NCBI RefSeq assembly: GCF_965213555.1
Contig: NZ_OZ243890.1
Location: 2,108,001-2,172,000 of the forward strand
Source of the DNA: Acuticoccus sp965213555
Lineage (GTDB): Bacteria > Pseudomonadota > Alphaproteobacteria > Rhizobiales > Amorphaceae
DNA: 64,000 nt
Direction of reading: 5' to 3'
Of this stretch, positions 1 to 8,179 are shown one piece after another. The position numbers and the translations under genes were made by a program. Numbering within the stretch: position 1 is the first letter of the stretch; every line of letters begins with the position of its first letter. The notes beneath the pieces were generated by a model that was not told the DNA's origin, did not search any database, and was given only the letters and a program-made list of their open reading frames with translations.

Positions 1-718
1 CCTGCAGCTTGTCGAGGATCGCCGCGTCGCCCTCCTCGCCGTAGGTCAGCGCGTTGGTGACCTCGGCGAGGTCGGCCTCGAGCTGCGACAGGATGGGGCC
101 GATGCGCCGCGCCGTCGGCAGGCCGATCAGCGTCATCACGCGGTAGGTCTCGAGCTCAAGGACGCGCTGCACGCGCCGGCCGAGCTGCTCGGGCCCGATG
201 GCGGGCGCCGCGACGTGCATCTCCATGAAGCCGTCGTGGCCGACGCGGAAGGACGACGACACGTCGATGTTGCCGCGCAGCACCCCGCCGATGTCGTGGG
301 GGTGCGCCCGCGCGGTCGCGCGGTCGACCACGAACACGCGCAGGGAGACGAGGAGCTCGGCGCCATCGGGGACGTCGCCGGCGATCCGGGCGATGAGGTC
401 CTCGCCCGGCGCCCGACCATCCGACGACACGAGGGTCAGGGTGGTGAACTCGGTGTGCGGCTCGAGCTTGATGGTGAGCCCATCGCGCGCGAGGATGGTG
501 TGCCGCGCTGCCGTCGTGTTGGGCGCTCCGAACACCGCACCATAGAGCTCGCCGGCGACGTCCCTGCCGACGCAGGCGAAGGCGAGGTGATGGATGGTCG
601 AGGGGACGTGCAGCGAGAGCGGCGGACGCGCGTGCGCCTCGCCGATCGCCGCCGCCCGGTCGGGATGGTTGCGGAACGGCAGGGCGCCCGTCCGCTCCGC
701 GAGCGCTGCCTCCGCCAC
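1..718 (-). CDS. DUF3422 family membrane-anchored protein, C-terminus off the left edge
   Basis: The frame runs off the left edge, so only the first 239 residues are present. I chose the GTG at 718 because an AGGAGG ribosome-binding site lies six bases upstream (complement of 725-730). The N-terminus has the features typical of DUF3422 proteins: a short ALPFRNHPDR segment, then the HARPPLSLHVPS stretch and an IHHLAFACVG segment at about residue 50. Near the edge it reads LETYRVMTLIGLPTARRIGP, also characteristic of the family. DUF3422 proteins are conserved in proteobacteria, usually with C-terminal membrane segments that would lie outside this window. Their biochemical role is unknown. The gene ends its neighbourhood with 101 bp separating it from the dehydrogenase that is transcribed towards it on the same strand. 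Confidence 0.85.
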   Translation of the reverse strand, partial: MAEAALAERTGALPFRNHPDRAAAIGEAHARPPLSLHVPSTIHHLAFACVGRDVAGELYGAVFGAPNTTAARHTILARDGLTIKLEPHTEFTTLTLVSSDGRAPGEDLIARIAGDVPDGAELLVSLRVFVVDRATARAHPHDIGGVLRGNIDVSSSFRVGHDGFMEMHVAAPAIGPEQLGRRVQRVLELETYRVMTLIGLPTARRIGPILSQLEADLAEVTNALTYGEEGDAAILDKLQ

Positions 719-819
719 GATCGTCCTCCTGCACGCCCGAGCCGCGGCGTGATGCCCTCCATGGCCCGGCGAGGTGCCTCGTGCAACCGTGCCGGGAGAG
801 CGGCGGTGCGACGGGCGGC

Positions 820-1584
820 TCAGCGCTGGACGCGCTCCACGATGGGCAGGAGGAGGCGGCTCGGCATCAGCGTGGTGACGACGGCACCGACCTTGTTCAT
901 GAGCCCCGGCACGACGACCCGTCGCCCGGCCCGCGTGCCGCGCCAGCCGATGGCGGCGACGCGTTCGGCAGACATCCGCTTGGCGTTCTTGAACAGGAAG
1001 GAGCGGTCCATGCCCGACACCGAGCCGAACTCCGAGCGCGTGGGTCCCGGGCACAGGGCGGTCACGGTGACGCCCGTGCCGTGCAGCTCCTGCCAAAGCG
1101 CCTCCGAGAAGGACAGAACGAACGCCTTGGTGGCGTAGTACACCGACACGTTCGGGCCCGGCAGGTAGGCGGCGGTGGAGGCGACGTTGAGCACGGCGCC
1201 GCTGGACCGCTCGACCATCGCCGGCAGGAGGCGATGGGTGAGCTCCACCAGGGTGCGCACGTTGAGGTCGATCATGCCGAGCTGACGCTCAAGCGGCGCC
1301 TGGGCGAACGGCCCCGCATGGCCGAAGCCCGCGTTGTTGACGAGCACGTCGAGGGGCCGGCCGAGCGCGGCCACCTCGCCCTGAAGCGCGGCGGGCGCAT
1401 CACGCTCGGTGAGGTCGAGCGCGACGGGGATGACCTCCACCGGCAGCTCGTCGGCGAGCGCGCGCAGGCGGTCCTCGCGCCGGGCGACGAGGACGAGGTC
1501 GTAGCCGTCGGCGGCGATGCGGCGGGCGAGGGCGGAACCGATCCCGGCGGAGGCGCCGGTCACTAGGGCGAGGGGTCTGGGCAT
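820..1584 (-). CDS. Short-chain dehydrogenase/reductase (SDR family)
   Basis: This 254-residue protein is a classical SDR oxidoreductase. The N-terminal Rossmann motif TGASAGIG (residues 9-16) binds NAD(P)H, followed by the NNAG motif, a catalytic serine in the NVAS segment near residue 136 and the YxxxK pair at Y149 and K153. The overall pattern resembles the DltE/COG0300 branch of SDRs with unknown substrate. I chose the ATG at 1584; a TTG two codons upstream is also possible. It is transcribed divergently from the nitroreductase at 1681, and the 96-bp gap holds a strong palindrome, so both genes may be under the same MarR-type control. The substrate cannot be told from sequence. Confidence 0.88.
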   Translation of the reverse strand: MPRPLALVTGASAGIGSALARRIAADGYDLVLVARREDRLRALADELPVEVIPVALDLTERDAPAALQGEVAALGRPLDVLVNNAGFGHAGPFAQAPLERQLGMIDLNVRTLVELTHRLLPAMVERSSGAVLNVASTAAYLPGPNVSVYYATKAFVLSFSEALWQELHGTGVTVTALCPGPTRSEFGSVSGMDRSFLFKNAKRMSAERVAAIGWRGTRAGRRVVVPGLMNKVGAVVTTLMPSRLLLPIVERVQR

Positions 1585-1622
1585 GCGCAACAGATGTTCC
1601 GGAACGCACGCGTCGCAAGCTC

Positions 1623-1651
1623 TTGCATGAAGTTCAACGTTGAACTACATA
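1623..1651 (+). promoter_or_regulatory. Candidate sigma70 promoter for the nitroreductase gene
   Basis: TTGCAT at 1623-1628 and TACATA at 1646-1651 are separated by 17 bases, close to the housekeeping promoter layout. The spacer is filled by the palindrome described in the next entry. The predicted start of transcription is near 1658, about 23 bases before the ATG at 1681. This is inference from pattern only. Confidence 0.5.
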
Positions 1652-1669
1652 GTTTTGATGTTGAACTAT
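1631..1669. promoter_or_regulatory. Palindromic operator, probably for the adjacent MarR regulator
   Basis: AGTTCAACGTTGAACT at 1631-1646 is a perfect 16-bp palindrome. A second, imperfect site follows at 1649-1669 with arms ATAGTT and AACTAT. The nonamer GTTGAACTA occurs at 1639-1647 and again at 1660-1668, exactly 21 bp apart, so both lie on the same face of the helix. The palindrome overlaps the candidate promoter spacer, as expected for a repressor that blocks RNA polymerase. The MarR-type gene at 2820 is the obvious candidate ligand-binding repressor; this is inferred from position. Confidence 0.55.
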
Positions 1670-1680
1670 TGGAGGGCGAC

Positions 1681-2823
1681 ATGGTCACTCGGCGCAGCGT
1701 GCTGCTCGGCCTCGGCGGTGTCACGGCGATCGCGATCGGCGGCGGAGCGGCGTTCGCCTTCACACGCACCCCGACCAGGGCGCTCACGCCGTGGCAGGAG
1801 CCCGGCACGGCGGCGGACCCGCGCGTGCGAGCGCTCGAGTGGGCGGTCCTCGCACCCAACCCGCACAATCGTCAGCCGTGGCTCGTAGAGCTGGTCGGCG
1901 AGGATCAGGCGCTCGTCTACTGCGACCTCGACCGCCGGCTCCCCATGACCGACCCGTTCGATCGGCAGATCACCATCGGCCTCGGCGCCTTCGTCGAGCT
2001 CTACTCGCTTGGCGCCCAACACGATGGCTTTGCGGTGGAACTCCTCCCGTTCCCGGAGGGCGCGCCGGCGTCCGATGCTCGCCTCGATGCGCGTCCCGTC
2101 GCGCAGCTGACGCTTGCCGAACGCCCGATGGGCTTCGATCCCTTGTTCGCCGAAGTGCTGAAGCGCCGGACCACCAAGGAACCCTTCACCGATCGCCCGG
2201 TGCGCGAGCCGACCATCGCGGGCCTCGGACGCGCGACGCACCACACGACGTTCGCCGGGACGCTGGAGCCGGCGCACGTGGACCGCCTAAAGGATCTTGC
2301 CTGGCAAGGCTGGCTCGTCGAGGCCCGCACGCCGCGCACGTGGCAGGAGAGCGTCGACCTCATACGCATCGGGCGCGTTGAGATCGAGGCGAACCCGGAC
2401 GGCGTCGACCTCGGAGGGCCGATGTTCGAGGCGCTGGCGCTGGCGGGCCTCCTCACGCGCGAAACCATTTCCGAGCCCGGCACCATGGCGTACACGACCG
2501 GGCTCGAATCCTACCGCGATATGATGAGTTCCTCTCGGGGCTTCGTCTGGCTCACGACCCCGGAGAACTCGCGAGCCGAGCAGCTCGCCGCCGGGCGCGA
2601 CTGGCTGCGGGTCAACCTCGCAGCGACGGCCGTCGGCCTTGCCGTGCATCCGCTCAGCCAGGCCCTCCAGGAGTACGAGGAGATGGCGACGCTCCGCGAG
2701 GCGGTGCACGACGCGCTGGGGGCCACGGCGCCGCGGACGGTGCAAATGCTCGCCCGCGTGGGGTACGGTCCCCAGGTGCCTCCGAGCCCGCGCTGGCCCG
2801 CCCGCTCGCGGCTCATCGGATGA
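1681..2823 (+). CDS. Acg-type nitroreductase with twin-arginine leader
   Basis: The 380-residue product belongs to the nitroreductase-fold, FMN-dependent family that includes mycobacterial Acg. The start at 1681 is preceded by TTGGAGG and begins with MVTRR followed by a hydrophobic, glycine-rich stretch, a twin-arginine signal that suggests export of a folded flavoprotein. The segment APNPHNRQPW near residue 60 is the conserved NxHNxQPW motif of the family. It stands divergent to an SDR gene and its stop codon overlaps the ATG of a MarR-type regulator (ATGA at 2820-2823), which implies translational coupling. An upstream in-frame ATG at 1630 lies inside the operator and was rejected. The redox partner and substrate are unknown. 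Confidence 0.85.
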   Translation: MVTRRSVLLGLGGVTAIAIGGGAAFAFTRTPTRALTPWQEPGTAADPRVRALEWAVLAPNPHNRQPWLVELVGEDQALVYCDLDRRLPMTDPFDRQITIGLGAFVELYSLGAQHDGFAVELLPFPEGAPASDARLDARPVAQLTLAERPMGFDPLFAEVLKRRTTKEPFTDRPVREPTIAGLGRATHHTTFAGTLEPAHVDRLKDLAWQGWLVEARTPRTWQESVDLIRIGRVEIEANPDGVDLGGPMFEALALAGLLTRETISEPGTMAYTTGLESYRDMMSSSRGFVWLTTPENSRAEQLAAGRDWLRVNLAATAVGLAVHPLSQALQEYEEMATLREAVHDALGATAPRTVQMLARVGYGPQVPPSPRWPARSRLIG

Positions 2824-3316
2824 TGCAACACGCGCGGGGGATCGACTGGCCGACGAAGCCCAGCCCGACCCGGGGACGCTGCTGTTCGCGGTGTTCAACG
2901 AGATCGGCATCATCGAGCAGCTCGCCCGCGCGCGGTTCGAGGCCGTCCTGCCGGACGGTCTCTTGGTGTCGCACTTCTCGGTGCTGAACCACATGGTGAG
3001 GCTCGGCGACGACAAGTCGCTCACCTCGCTCGCGTTCGCGTTCCAGGTGTCGAAGGGCGCGATGACCAACACCGTCCAGCGCCTGGAGCGCCGCAAGCTG
3101 GTGGACGTCCGTCCCGATCCCCTCGACGGCCGGGGCAAGCGCGTCTTCCTCACCGAGGCGGGTCGGCAGGCGCGCGACGAGGCCATCGCGCGGCTCGGAC
3201 CGGCACTCTGCGACCTCGAGCAGGCTCTGGGTGCGGAGGTGTTCGCGGAGCTCCTGCCGCGCCTCCAGCGCGTGCGGACGGCGCTCGACGAAGCTCGGTT
3301 GCTGCGCCGGACCTAG
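2820..3316 (+). CDS. MarR family transcriptional regulator, apparent single-base frameshift near the N-terminus
   Basis: The body of the protein is a clear MarR-type winged helix: FNEIGIIEQL, then SHFSVLNHMVRLGD, the recognition-helix region FQVSKGAMTNTVQRLERRKL and the wing DPLDGRGKRVFLTEAG. The natural start appears to be the ATG at 2820, overlapping the nitroreductase stop as ATGA, but it reaches the MarR frame only if one G is added to the five-G run at 2836-2840. Without that, the only in-frame starts are an ATG far inside the nitroreductase (2639) or a GTG at 2891 that would cut the first helix. I read this as a homopolymer indel, either real or from sequencing. With correction the protein has about 165 residues. 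It probably represses the promoter at 1623. Confidence 0.75.
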
Positions 3317-3361
3317 GAAGCCGAGCGTGGTCGACCTCAAGGATCGGCTGCGCAGTCGACG

Positions 3362-4669
3362 TCAGGTCCGCGCGCGGCCCGGCAGCGTCGGCAGGCTGAG
3401 CCGGTCGCGCAGGGCGAACCAGGTCATGGCGAGCGTCGCGAGGGGGCCGAGGAAGCGCGCGCCGCCGGGATAGGGCGGGACCGGCAGGTGCTCGAACACG
3501 TCGAGCCGCGCGGTATCGCCGGCGATGGCATCGGCGATCACCTTGCCGGCGAACGTCGCCAGCCCGACCCCCTGCCCGGAGTAGCCCACGGCCGCGTAGA
3601 GCCCAGGCTCGAGGCGGCGGATGAGCGGGCAGCGGGTGCGCGTGATGCCGAGCGTGCCGGACCAGGCCGACGCGAAGGGGACGTCGGCGAGGCCGGGATA
3701 GACCTCCGCGAGGTAGGGTCGCACGATGGCGCCGACGGCCGCGGCGTCCGTCGGCGGCGGGCCGTAGCTCTCGCCGCCGCCGAACACCAGCCGGTTCTGG
3801 CTGTCCACGCGGAAGTAGCGGATCACGGCACGCGTGTCGGCCACGGCCTCGCCCCCCGGGATCGGCGAGGCGTCGAGGGGCAGGGTGGCGGCGATGTGGT
3901 TGACGAGCGGCAGGACGCGGGTGGCGACCCTCGGCTCGAGGCCGGACAGCGTGCCGTTGCCCGCAAGGAGCACCGCGTCCGCCGCGATGACGTGCGCGCT
4001 CGCGCCGCGCCGTCGCGCGCTGACGCGCACGCCCTTCGCGGCGACGTCGACACGCTCGGCGAGGGTCGTCTCGAACAGCTGCGCGCCCGCTGCCTCCGCC
4101 GCACCGGCGAGCGCGGTGACGAGGGCGAGGGGATTGAGGTGACCGCCCACGTCGTCGTAGGTGCCGCCCACGTAGCGCCTGGAGCCGATCGCCTCGGCGA
4201 GGGCGACGCGGTCCAGGATGCGCGGCGGCACGCCGTAGCGCTCGTGAAGGTGGTCGGCGTAGGCTCGTGCGTCGTCGAAGGCAGAAGGCGAGTGGGCCGC
4301 CTCGATCACGCCGGGTCGCCAGTCGCAGTCGGCGCCGAGCTCCACGCGCAGGGCATGAACCAGCGCCACCGCCTCCGATCCGAGCTCCCACAGGGAGTCC
4401 GCCACGGCCTCGCCGAGGCGCTGGGTCAGCCAGACCTGGTCCCGCCGCTGGCCGGGGTGGAGCTGACCACCGTTGCGACCCGAGGCGCCCCCACCGAGCT
4501 CACCCGTCTCCAGCAGGACGCAGCGACGGCCCACCCTCGCAAGGTGCAGCGCCGCCGACAGCCCGGTGAGCCCGCCGCCGACCACGACGACGTCGGCGCG
4601 CTCCGGCATGTCGTGCCGCGGCGCGGGCGCCGGTTTCGGCGCGTCCTGCGCGTACACCGTGTCGGGCAT
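3362..4669 (-). CDS. puuB: FAD-dependent oxidoreductase, gamma-glutamylputrescine oxidase type
   Basis: The 435-residue protein is a DadA/PuuB-type flavoprotein amine oxidase. The ADVVVVGGGLTGLSAALHLA segment near residue 25 is the FAD-binding dinucleotide fold and ASGRNGGQLHPGQRRD is the family's flavin-contact motif. The C-terminus carries TRTRCPLIRRL and the YSGQGVGLA segment typical of gamma-glutamylputrescine oxidases. In this pathway the enzyme oxidises gamma-glutamylputrescine to the gamma-aminobutyraldehyde derivative, releasing ammonia and hydrogen peroxide. I placed the start at the MPDTVYAQDAP methionine; upstream codons in this frame look non-coding. The puuA gene lies immediately upstream on the same strand, 159 bp away, which supports the assignment. 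Confidence 0.82.
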   Translation of the reverse strand: MPDTVYAQDAPKPAPAPRHDMPERADVVVVGGGLTGLSAALHLARVGRRCVLLETGELGGGASGRNGGQLHPGQRRDQVWLTQRLGEAVADSLWELGSEAVALVHALRVELGADCDWRPGVIEAAHSPSAFDDARAYADHLHERYGVPPRILDRVALAEAIGSRRYVGGTYDDVGGHLNPLALVTALAGAAEAAGAQLFETTLAERVDVAAKGVRVSARRRGASAHVIAADAVLLAGNGTLSGLEPRVATRVLPLVNHIAATLPLDASPIPGGEAVADTRAVIRYFRVDSQNRLVFGGGESYGPPPTDAAAVGAIVRPYLAEVYPGLADVPFASAWSGTLGITRTRCPLIRRLEPGLYAAVGYSGQGVGLATFAGKVIADAIAGDTARLDVFEHLPVPPYPGGARFLGPLATLAMTWFALRDRLSLPTLPGRART

Positions 4670-4828
4670 CAGCGTGGCGTGCAGACGCTGGCGAGTGTCG
4701 CACGCGCCGGCCAGCGCGCCGTAAGGGGAGCACGCTCCGACGGCCTCAGGTCGGCGACGGCACGGTCGCGCGCTGGCACGGAGCCATCGACGACCAGCGT
4801 CGCGCGACACGTCCACTGACGGGTGCGG

Positions 4829-6313
4829 TCACACATTGAGGAGGAGGTACTCGCGCTCCCACGGGCTGATCACCCGCATGAAGGTCTCGTATTCGGCCTG
4901 CTTGATGGCGCGGAAGGTGGACACGAAGCTCTTGCCGAAGATGTCGTTGAGCGGCTCGCACTCCTCGAACAGCGTCACCGCCTCGATGAGCCCGCGCGGC
5001 AGGCCGAACGGCAGGTCGCTCGCCGAGCCGTCCACGGGTTCGTCCGGATGCGCGCCCTCCTCGAGCCCCAAGAGCCCGCAGGCGAGGGACGCTGCGATGG
5101 CAAGGTACGGGTTGGCGTCGGACGAGGGGATGCGGTTCTCCAGGCGACGCGACTGCGGCGGCCCGTGCGGCACGCGCAGCCCGACGGTACGGTTGTCGTA
5201 GCCCCACGACACGTTGGTCGGGCTCGCCGAGTAGCGCTCCAGGCGGCGGTAGGAGTTCACGTAGGGTGCAAGGATGCACATGACGTGCGGCAGGTAGCGC
5301 TGGTGTCCGGCGATGAAGTGGAAGAACTCCTTGGTGGGGTTGCCCTCACCGTCCGAGAAGATCGTGCGACCGGTCTCCTGGTCGAGGAGCGAGGCGTGGA
5401 TGTGCATGGCCGAGCCCGGCTCGCCGGACATCGGCTTGGCCATGAAGGTCGCGTACATCTTGTGCCGCAGCGCCGCCTCGCGGATCGTGCGCTTGAACAG
5501 GAACACCTGGTCGGCAAGGTCCACCGCGTCACCGTGCAGGAGGTTGATCTCCATCTGCGCGGCACCCTCCTCGTGGATGAGGGTGTCGATCTCGAGCCCC
5601 TGGGCCTCCGAGTAGTCGTAGATGTCGTCGAACAGGTCGTCGAACTCGTTCACCGCCGCGATGGAGAAGGATTGCCGGCCGATCTCGGGCCGCCCGGAGC
5701 GGCCGATGGGCGGCTCGAGCGGGTAGTCGGGATCGGTGTTCGGCTTGACGAGGTAGAACTCGATCTCCGGGGCCACCACCGGCACGAGACCGCGCCGGCC
5801 GTAGAGCTCGACGACGCGCTTCAGCACCTGCCGTGGGGCATGGTCCACCGGGCGCCCGTCCTTGTGACGAGCGTCGTGGATGAGCTGGGCCGCGGGGTCG
5901 GACGCCCACGGCACGATGGCGAGCGTCGAGTAGTCCGGGTCGAAGATGAGGTCGCCGTCGGTCGGGTCGTAGACGAAGTCGCCGTCCTCGTCCGGGTAGC
6001 TGCCCGCGATGGTCTGGGCGAAGATCGACGTCGGCATGGTGATCGACGGGGAGCGGGCGAACTTCTCCGTCGGCATCATCTTGCCGCGCGCGACCCCGGC
6101 CGTGTCGGGGACGATGCACTCGACGTCCTGGATGCCTCGGGCCTTAAGCCAGTCGACCGCCGTGGCGTGATCGGCGACCCCGCGCGGCCTGGGCTCGGCG
6201 GGGTCTGACGCGGCGAGGTGGGTCGGTGTGGTCTGGTCCACGGTGGATCCGCTGCGGTGCCCTCGCGCCGCGAAGGGCCGGCCCGACGGCGCTGCGCCAT
6301 CCGCCACCCGCAT
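4829..6313 (-). CDS. puuA: Glutamine synthetase family protein, gamma-glutamylputrescine synthetase type
   Basis: The product is a 494-residue glutamine-synthetase-fold ligase. Visible family blocks are APEIEFYLVKPN, the acidic IHEEGAAQMEINL segment, AMHIHASLLD and the nucleotide/phosphate region SWGYDNRTVGLRVP followed by ENRIPSSDANPYLAIAASLA. This subgroup joins glutamate to putrescine, the first step of the Puu pathway, rather than making glutamine. The ATG at 6313 has AGAGG four bases upstream; a GTG at 6241 would give the more usual 470 residues but has no ribosome-binding site. The partner oxidase puuB follows 159 bp downstream. No puuC, puuD or puuR is visible in the window, so the rest of the pathway must be elsewhere. 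Confidence 0.85.
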   Translation of the reverse strand: MRVADGAAPSGRPFAARGHRSGSTVDQTTPTHLAASDPAEPRPRGVADHATAVDWLKARGIQDVECIVPDTAGVARGKMMPTEKFARSPSITMPTSIFAQTIAGSYPDEDGDFVYDPTDGDLIFDPDYSTLAIVPWASDPAAQLIHDARHKDGRPVDHAPRQVLKRVVELYGRRGLVPVVAPEIEFYLVKPNTDPDYPLEPPIGRSGRPEIGRQSFSIAAVNEFDDLFDDIYDYSEAQGLEIDTLIHEEGAAQMEINLLHGDAVDLADQVFLFKRTIREAALRHKMYATFMAKPMSGEPGSAMHIHASLLDQETGRTIFSDGEGNPTKEFFHFIAGHQRYLPHVMCILAPYVNSYRRLERYSASPTNVSWGYDNRTVGLRVPHGPPQSRRLENRIPSSDANPYLAIAASLACGLLGLEEGAHPDEPVDGSASDLPFGLPRGLIEAVTLFEECEPLNDIFGKSFVSTFRAIKQAEYETFMRVISPWEREYLLLNV

Positions 6314-6565
6314 CCCGCCTCTGTCAACCGTGACGGGTGGCAAGGCTTGCCGGCGCAACAACTTAACACCCCGCCGAGGCGGCCACGATCGCAACAAACC
6401 GCGCTTGTTGGGAAAAAACTGGAATGATTCTTGGGAACGTATGCGACCCCTCGCAGGTTAGGGACCTGCTCTGGCCAACTGCTCGCGTCGCCTCAAGCAA
6501 CACGAGTGGCTGCGGGGCCGCCAGGGCGCCATGTTCTGGCGCCACACGATCGAAGAGGCACGATC

Positions 6566-7398
6566 ATGTCTTCGCACAAGACCCTTTGGCTGGCGACCGC
6601 GTCCGCTCTGGTTCTCCTCCCGGCCGCTCCCGCGCTGGCGCAGCAGACCCAGGATAACGTGACGATCGTCCAGCCGGGCGAGGCAGCCGAGGATGCGGGT
6701 CAAGCCGCCGAGGACGCGGCCGAGGCGACCGGCGAGGCGGCGCAGGACGCGGCCCAGGCGACCGGCGAGGCGCGGCACAGGATGCGGCGCAGGCCACCGG
6801 TGAGGCGACCGGGGACGCTGCAGAGGCGACCGGCCAGGCGGTCGAGGGTGCGGCGGATGCGACCGCCGACGCCGCCACCTCCGCCGGGGAGGCGATGCAG
6901 GACGCCACCACCACGGATGCCGAGGTCACCGTCGTCGAGCCGACCGAGGTGGAGACGGAGGAGGTTGCGGAAGGGACGCCCGTGGCGGGTCAGATCTTCG
7001 AGCAGTCCCCGGACACCTACCTCGCGTCGACCATGATGGACGCCGTCATCATGAACGCCGCCGACGAGGAGATCGGTGACGTGAACGACATGGTGCTCGG
7101 CGCCGACGGCCAGGTCGAGGGCGTGGTCATCGGCGTGGGCGGCTTTCTCGGCGTCGGTGAGAAGAACGTCGCCATCGAGCTGTCGCGGCTCGAGATCTCC
7201 GAGGAGGAGAACGGCGAGCTGACCTTCATGCTCGACGCGACCGCCGAAGAGCTGGAGGCCGCGCCCGCCTTCGTCACCGCGGAGGAGGAGCGGCGCGAGG
7301 CCGAGGCATCGGCTGCGCGCAACATGCCCGGCACCATGAGCACGCCGACCACGACCCCGCCTGCGACCGTGGCTCCGCCGGCGACGACCGCCAACTGA
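6566..7398 (+). pseudogene. Secreted PRC-barrel protein with 11-residue repeats, apparent frameshift
   Basis: The ATG at 6566, preceded by AGAGG, opens a cleavable signal peptide ending in PALAQ. It continues into QDNVTIVQPG and then an Ala/Thr/Gly/Glu tract with an 11-residue period (for example AQATGEAAQDA). Around 6768-6780 one base is missing: the first frame turns into arginine-rich nonsense, while the frame one base back continues the same repeat and then a PRC-barrel domain (YLASTMMDAVIMNA through FLGVGEKNVAIEL, about 7018-7190) ending at 7398. PRC-barrel proteins of this kind are periplasmic and of unknown function. The 11-mer pattern resembles late-embryogenesis-abundant repeats. Whether the gap is a real mutation inside a 33-base repeat or a sequencing error cannot be decided here. 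Confidence 0.72.
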
Positions 7399-7454
7399 GC
7401 CAGCTTGATGACCAAGGGGGCGCGTCAGCGGCTCCCCAACGGCTGCCGATCGGC

Positions 7455-7592
7455 GGCTCTGTCCGTCTCGGCGGCTCCGTCCGTTGAGGCGGCTCCGTCC
7501 GTTGAGGCGGCTCCGTCCGTTGAGGCGGCTCCGTCCGTTGAGGCGGCTCCGTCCGTTGAGCTCCGTCCGTTGAGGGCTCCGTCCGTTGAAGC
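7455..7592. repeat. 18-bp tandem repeat, about eight units
   Basis: The unit GGCTCCGTCCGTTGAGGC is perfect in four consecutive copies from 7473 to 7544, then shortened copies follow (7545-7560, 7561-7574, 7575-7592) and one diverged copy precedes at 7455. It begins 57 bp after the PRC-barrel gene stop. The unit length keeps a reading frame open (Val-Glu-Ala-Ala-Pro-Ser), but no ribosome-binding site or homology supports a gene. It is probably a non-coding minisatellite. Confidence 0.9.
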
Positions 7593-7599
7593 GACCGTA

Positions 7600-7960
7600 G
7601 CTCCCTTACGGAGCCAGCTCGTCCGGTCGGACGCGGTGACACTGTCCGGCCGATGTGGCTCGCTGCCGCAGCGCCGACGCTGGGGACCGCACGACTGATA
7701 CTGATTAGCCTGTCGAAGCGCGCGTGGCGCCCTGACCTTGCAAGCTCGTCCGGGCTGACACGGTGACCTCCTTCGTGCGATCGAGACGGGGGTCGCTGCC
7801 GCTTCGACACTGGGACCGCACGGCGGATCGGCCTGTTGGATCTTGGGAAACTCCCCTTACGGCACGACTGCGTCCAGACGGACGCGGCGACGTGCGTCGT
7901 CCCTCCGATGTGGGGCGCAGCCGCAGCGGTCCGACATCCGGATCGCACCGCGGACGTTGC
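7600..7960. repeat. Three diverged copies of an approximately 100-base sequence
   Basis: Stretches near 7605-7700, 7738-7825 and 7853-7955 share the order CCCTTACGG (first and third copies), an AGCTCGTCCGG-like core, a GACGCGGTGAC-like core, and an ending around CTGGGACCGCACG (first two copies). The copies have drifted with indels and carry no credible reading frame. They sit between the 18-bp repeat and the galE remnant and look like older duplications of the same decaying segment. Confidence 0.45.
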
Positions 7961-8179
7961 GGAGCGTTGAAGGCCGCACTGCCACCGCAACATCGGCTCG
8001 GCGCGCGACGCATGACAGACAGAGAGTTCGTGTTGCGTTGTCAGACGCGGGTCCTTGCTTTCTGCCGGACGGCGAAGCCCCGGGCCCGCCGCCCAGCCGA
8101 TCGCCATCCCGTTGCTCGACGACTTGGGACGACGAGCGGTGCGCGGACGTCGTGAGCAGGCGCAGACGCATCCTCCTTC

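Noticed and set aside
7398..7700. Small plus-strand gene containing the VEAAPS repeats (7405-7698)
   Set aside because: No ribosome-binding site, no similarity and the frame exists only because the 18-bp unit lacks stops in that phase.
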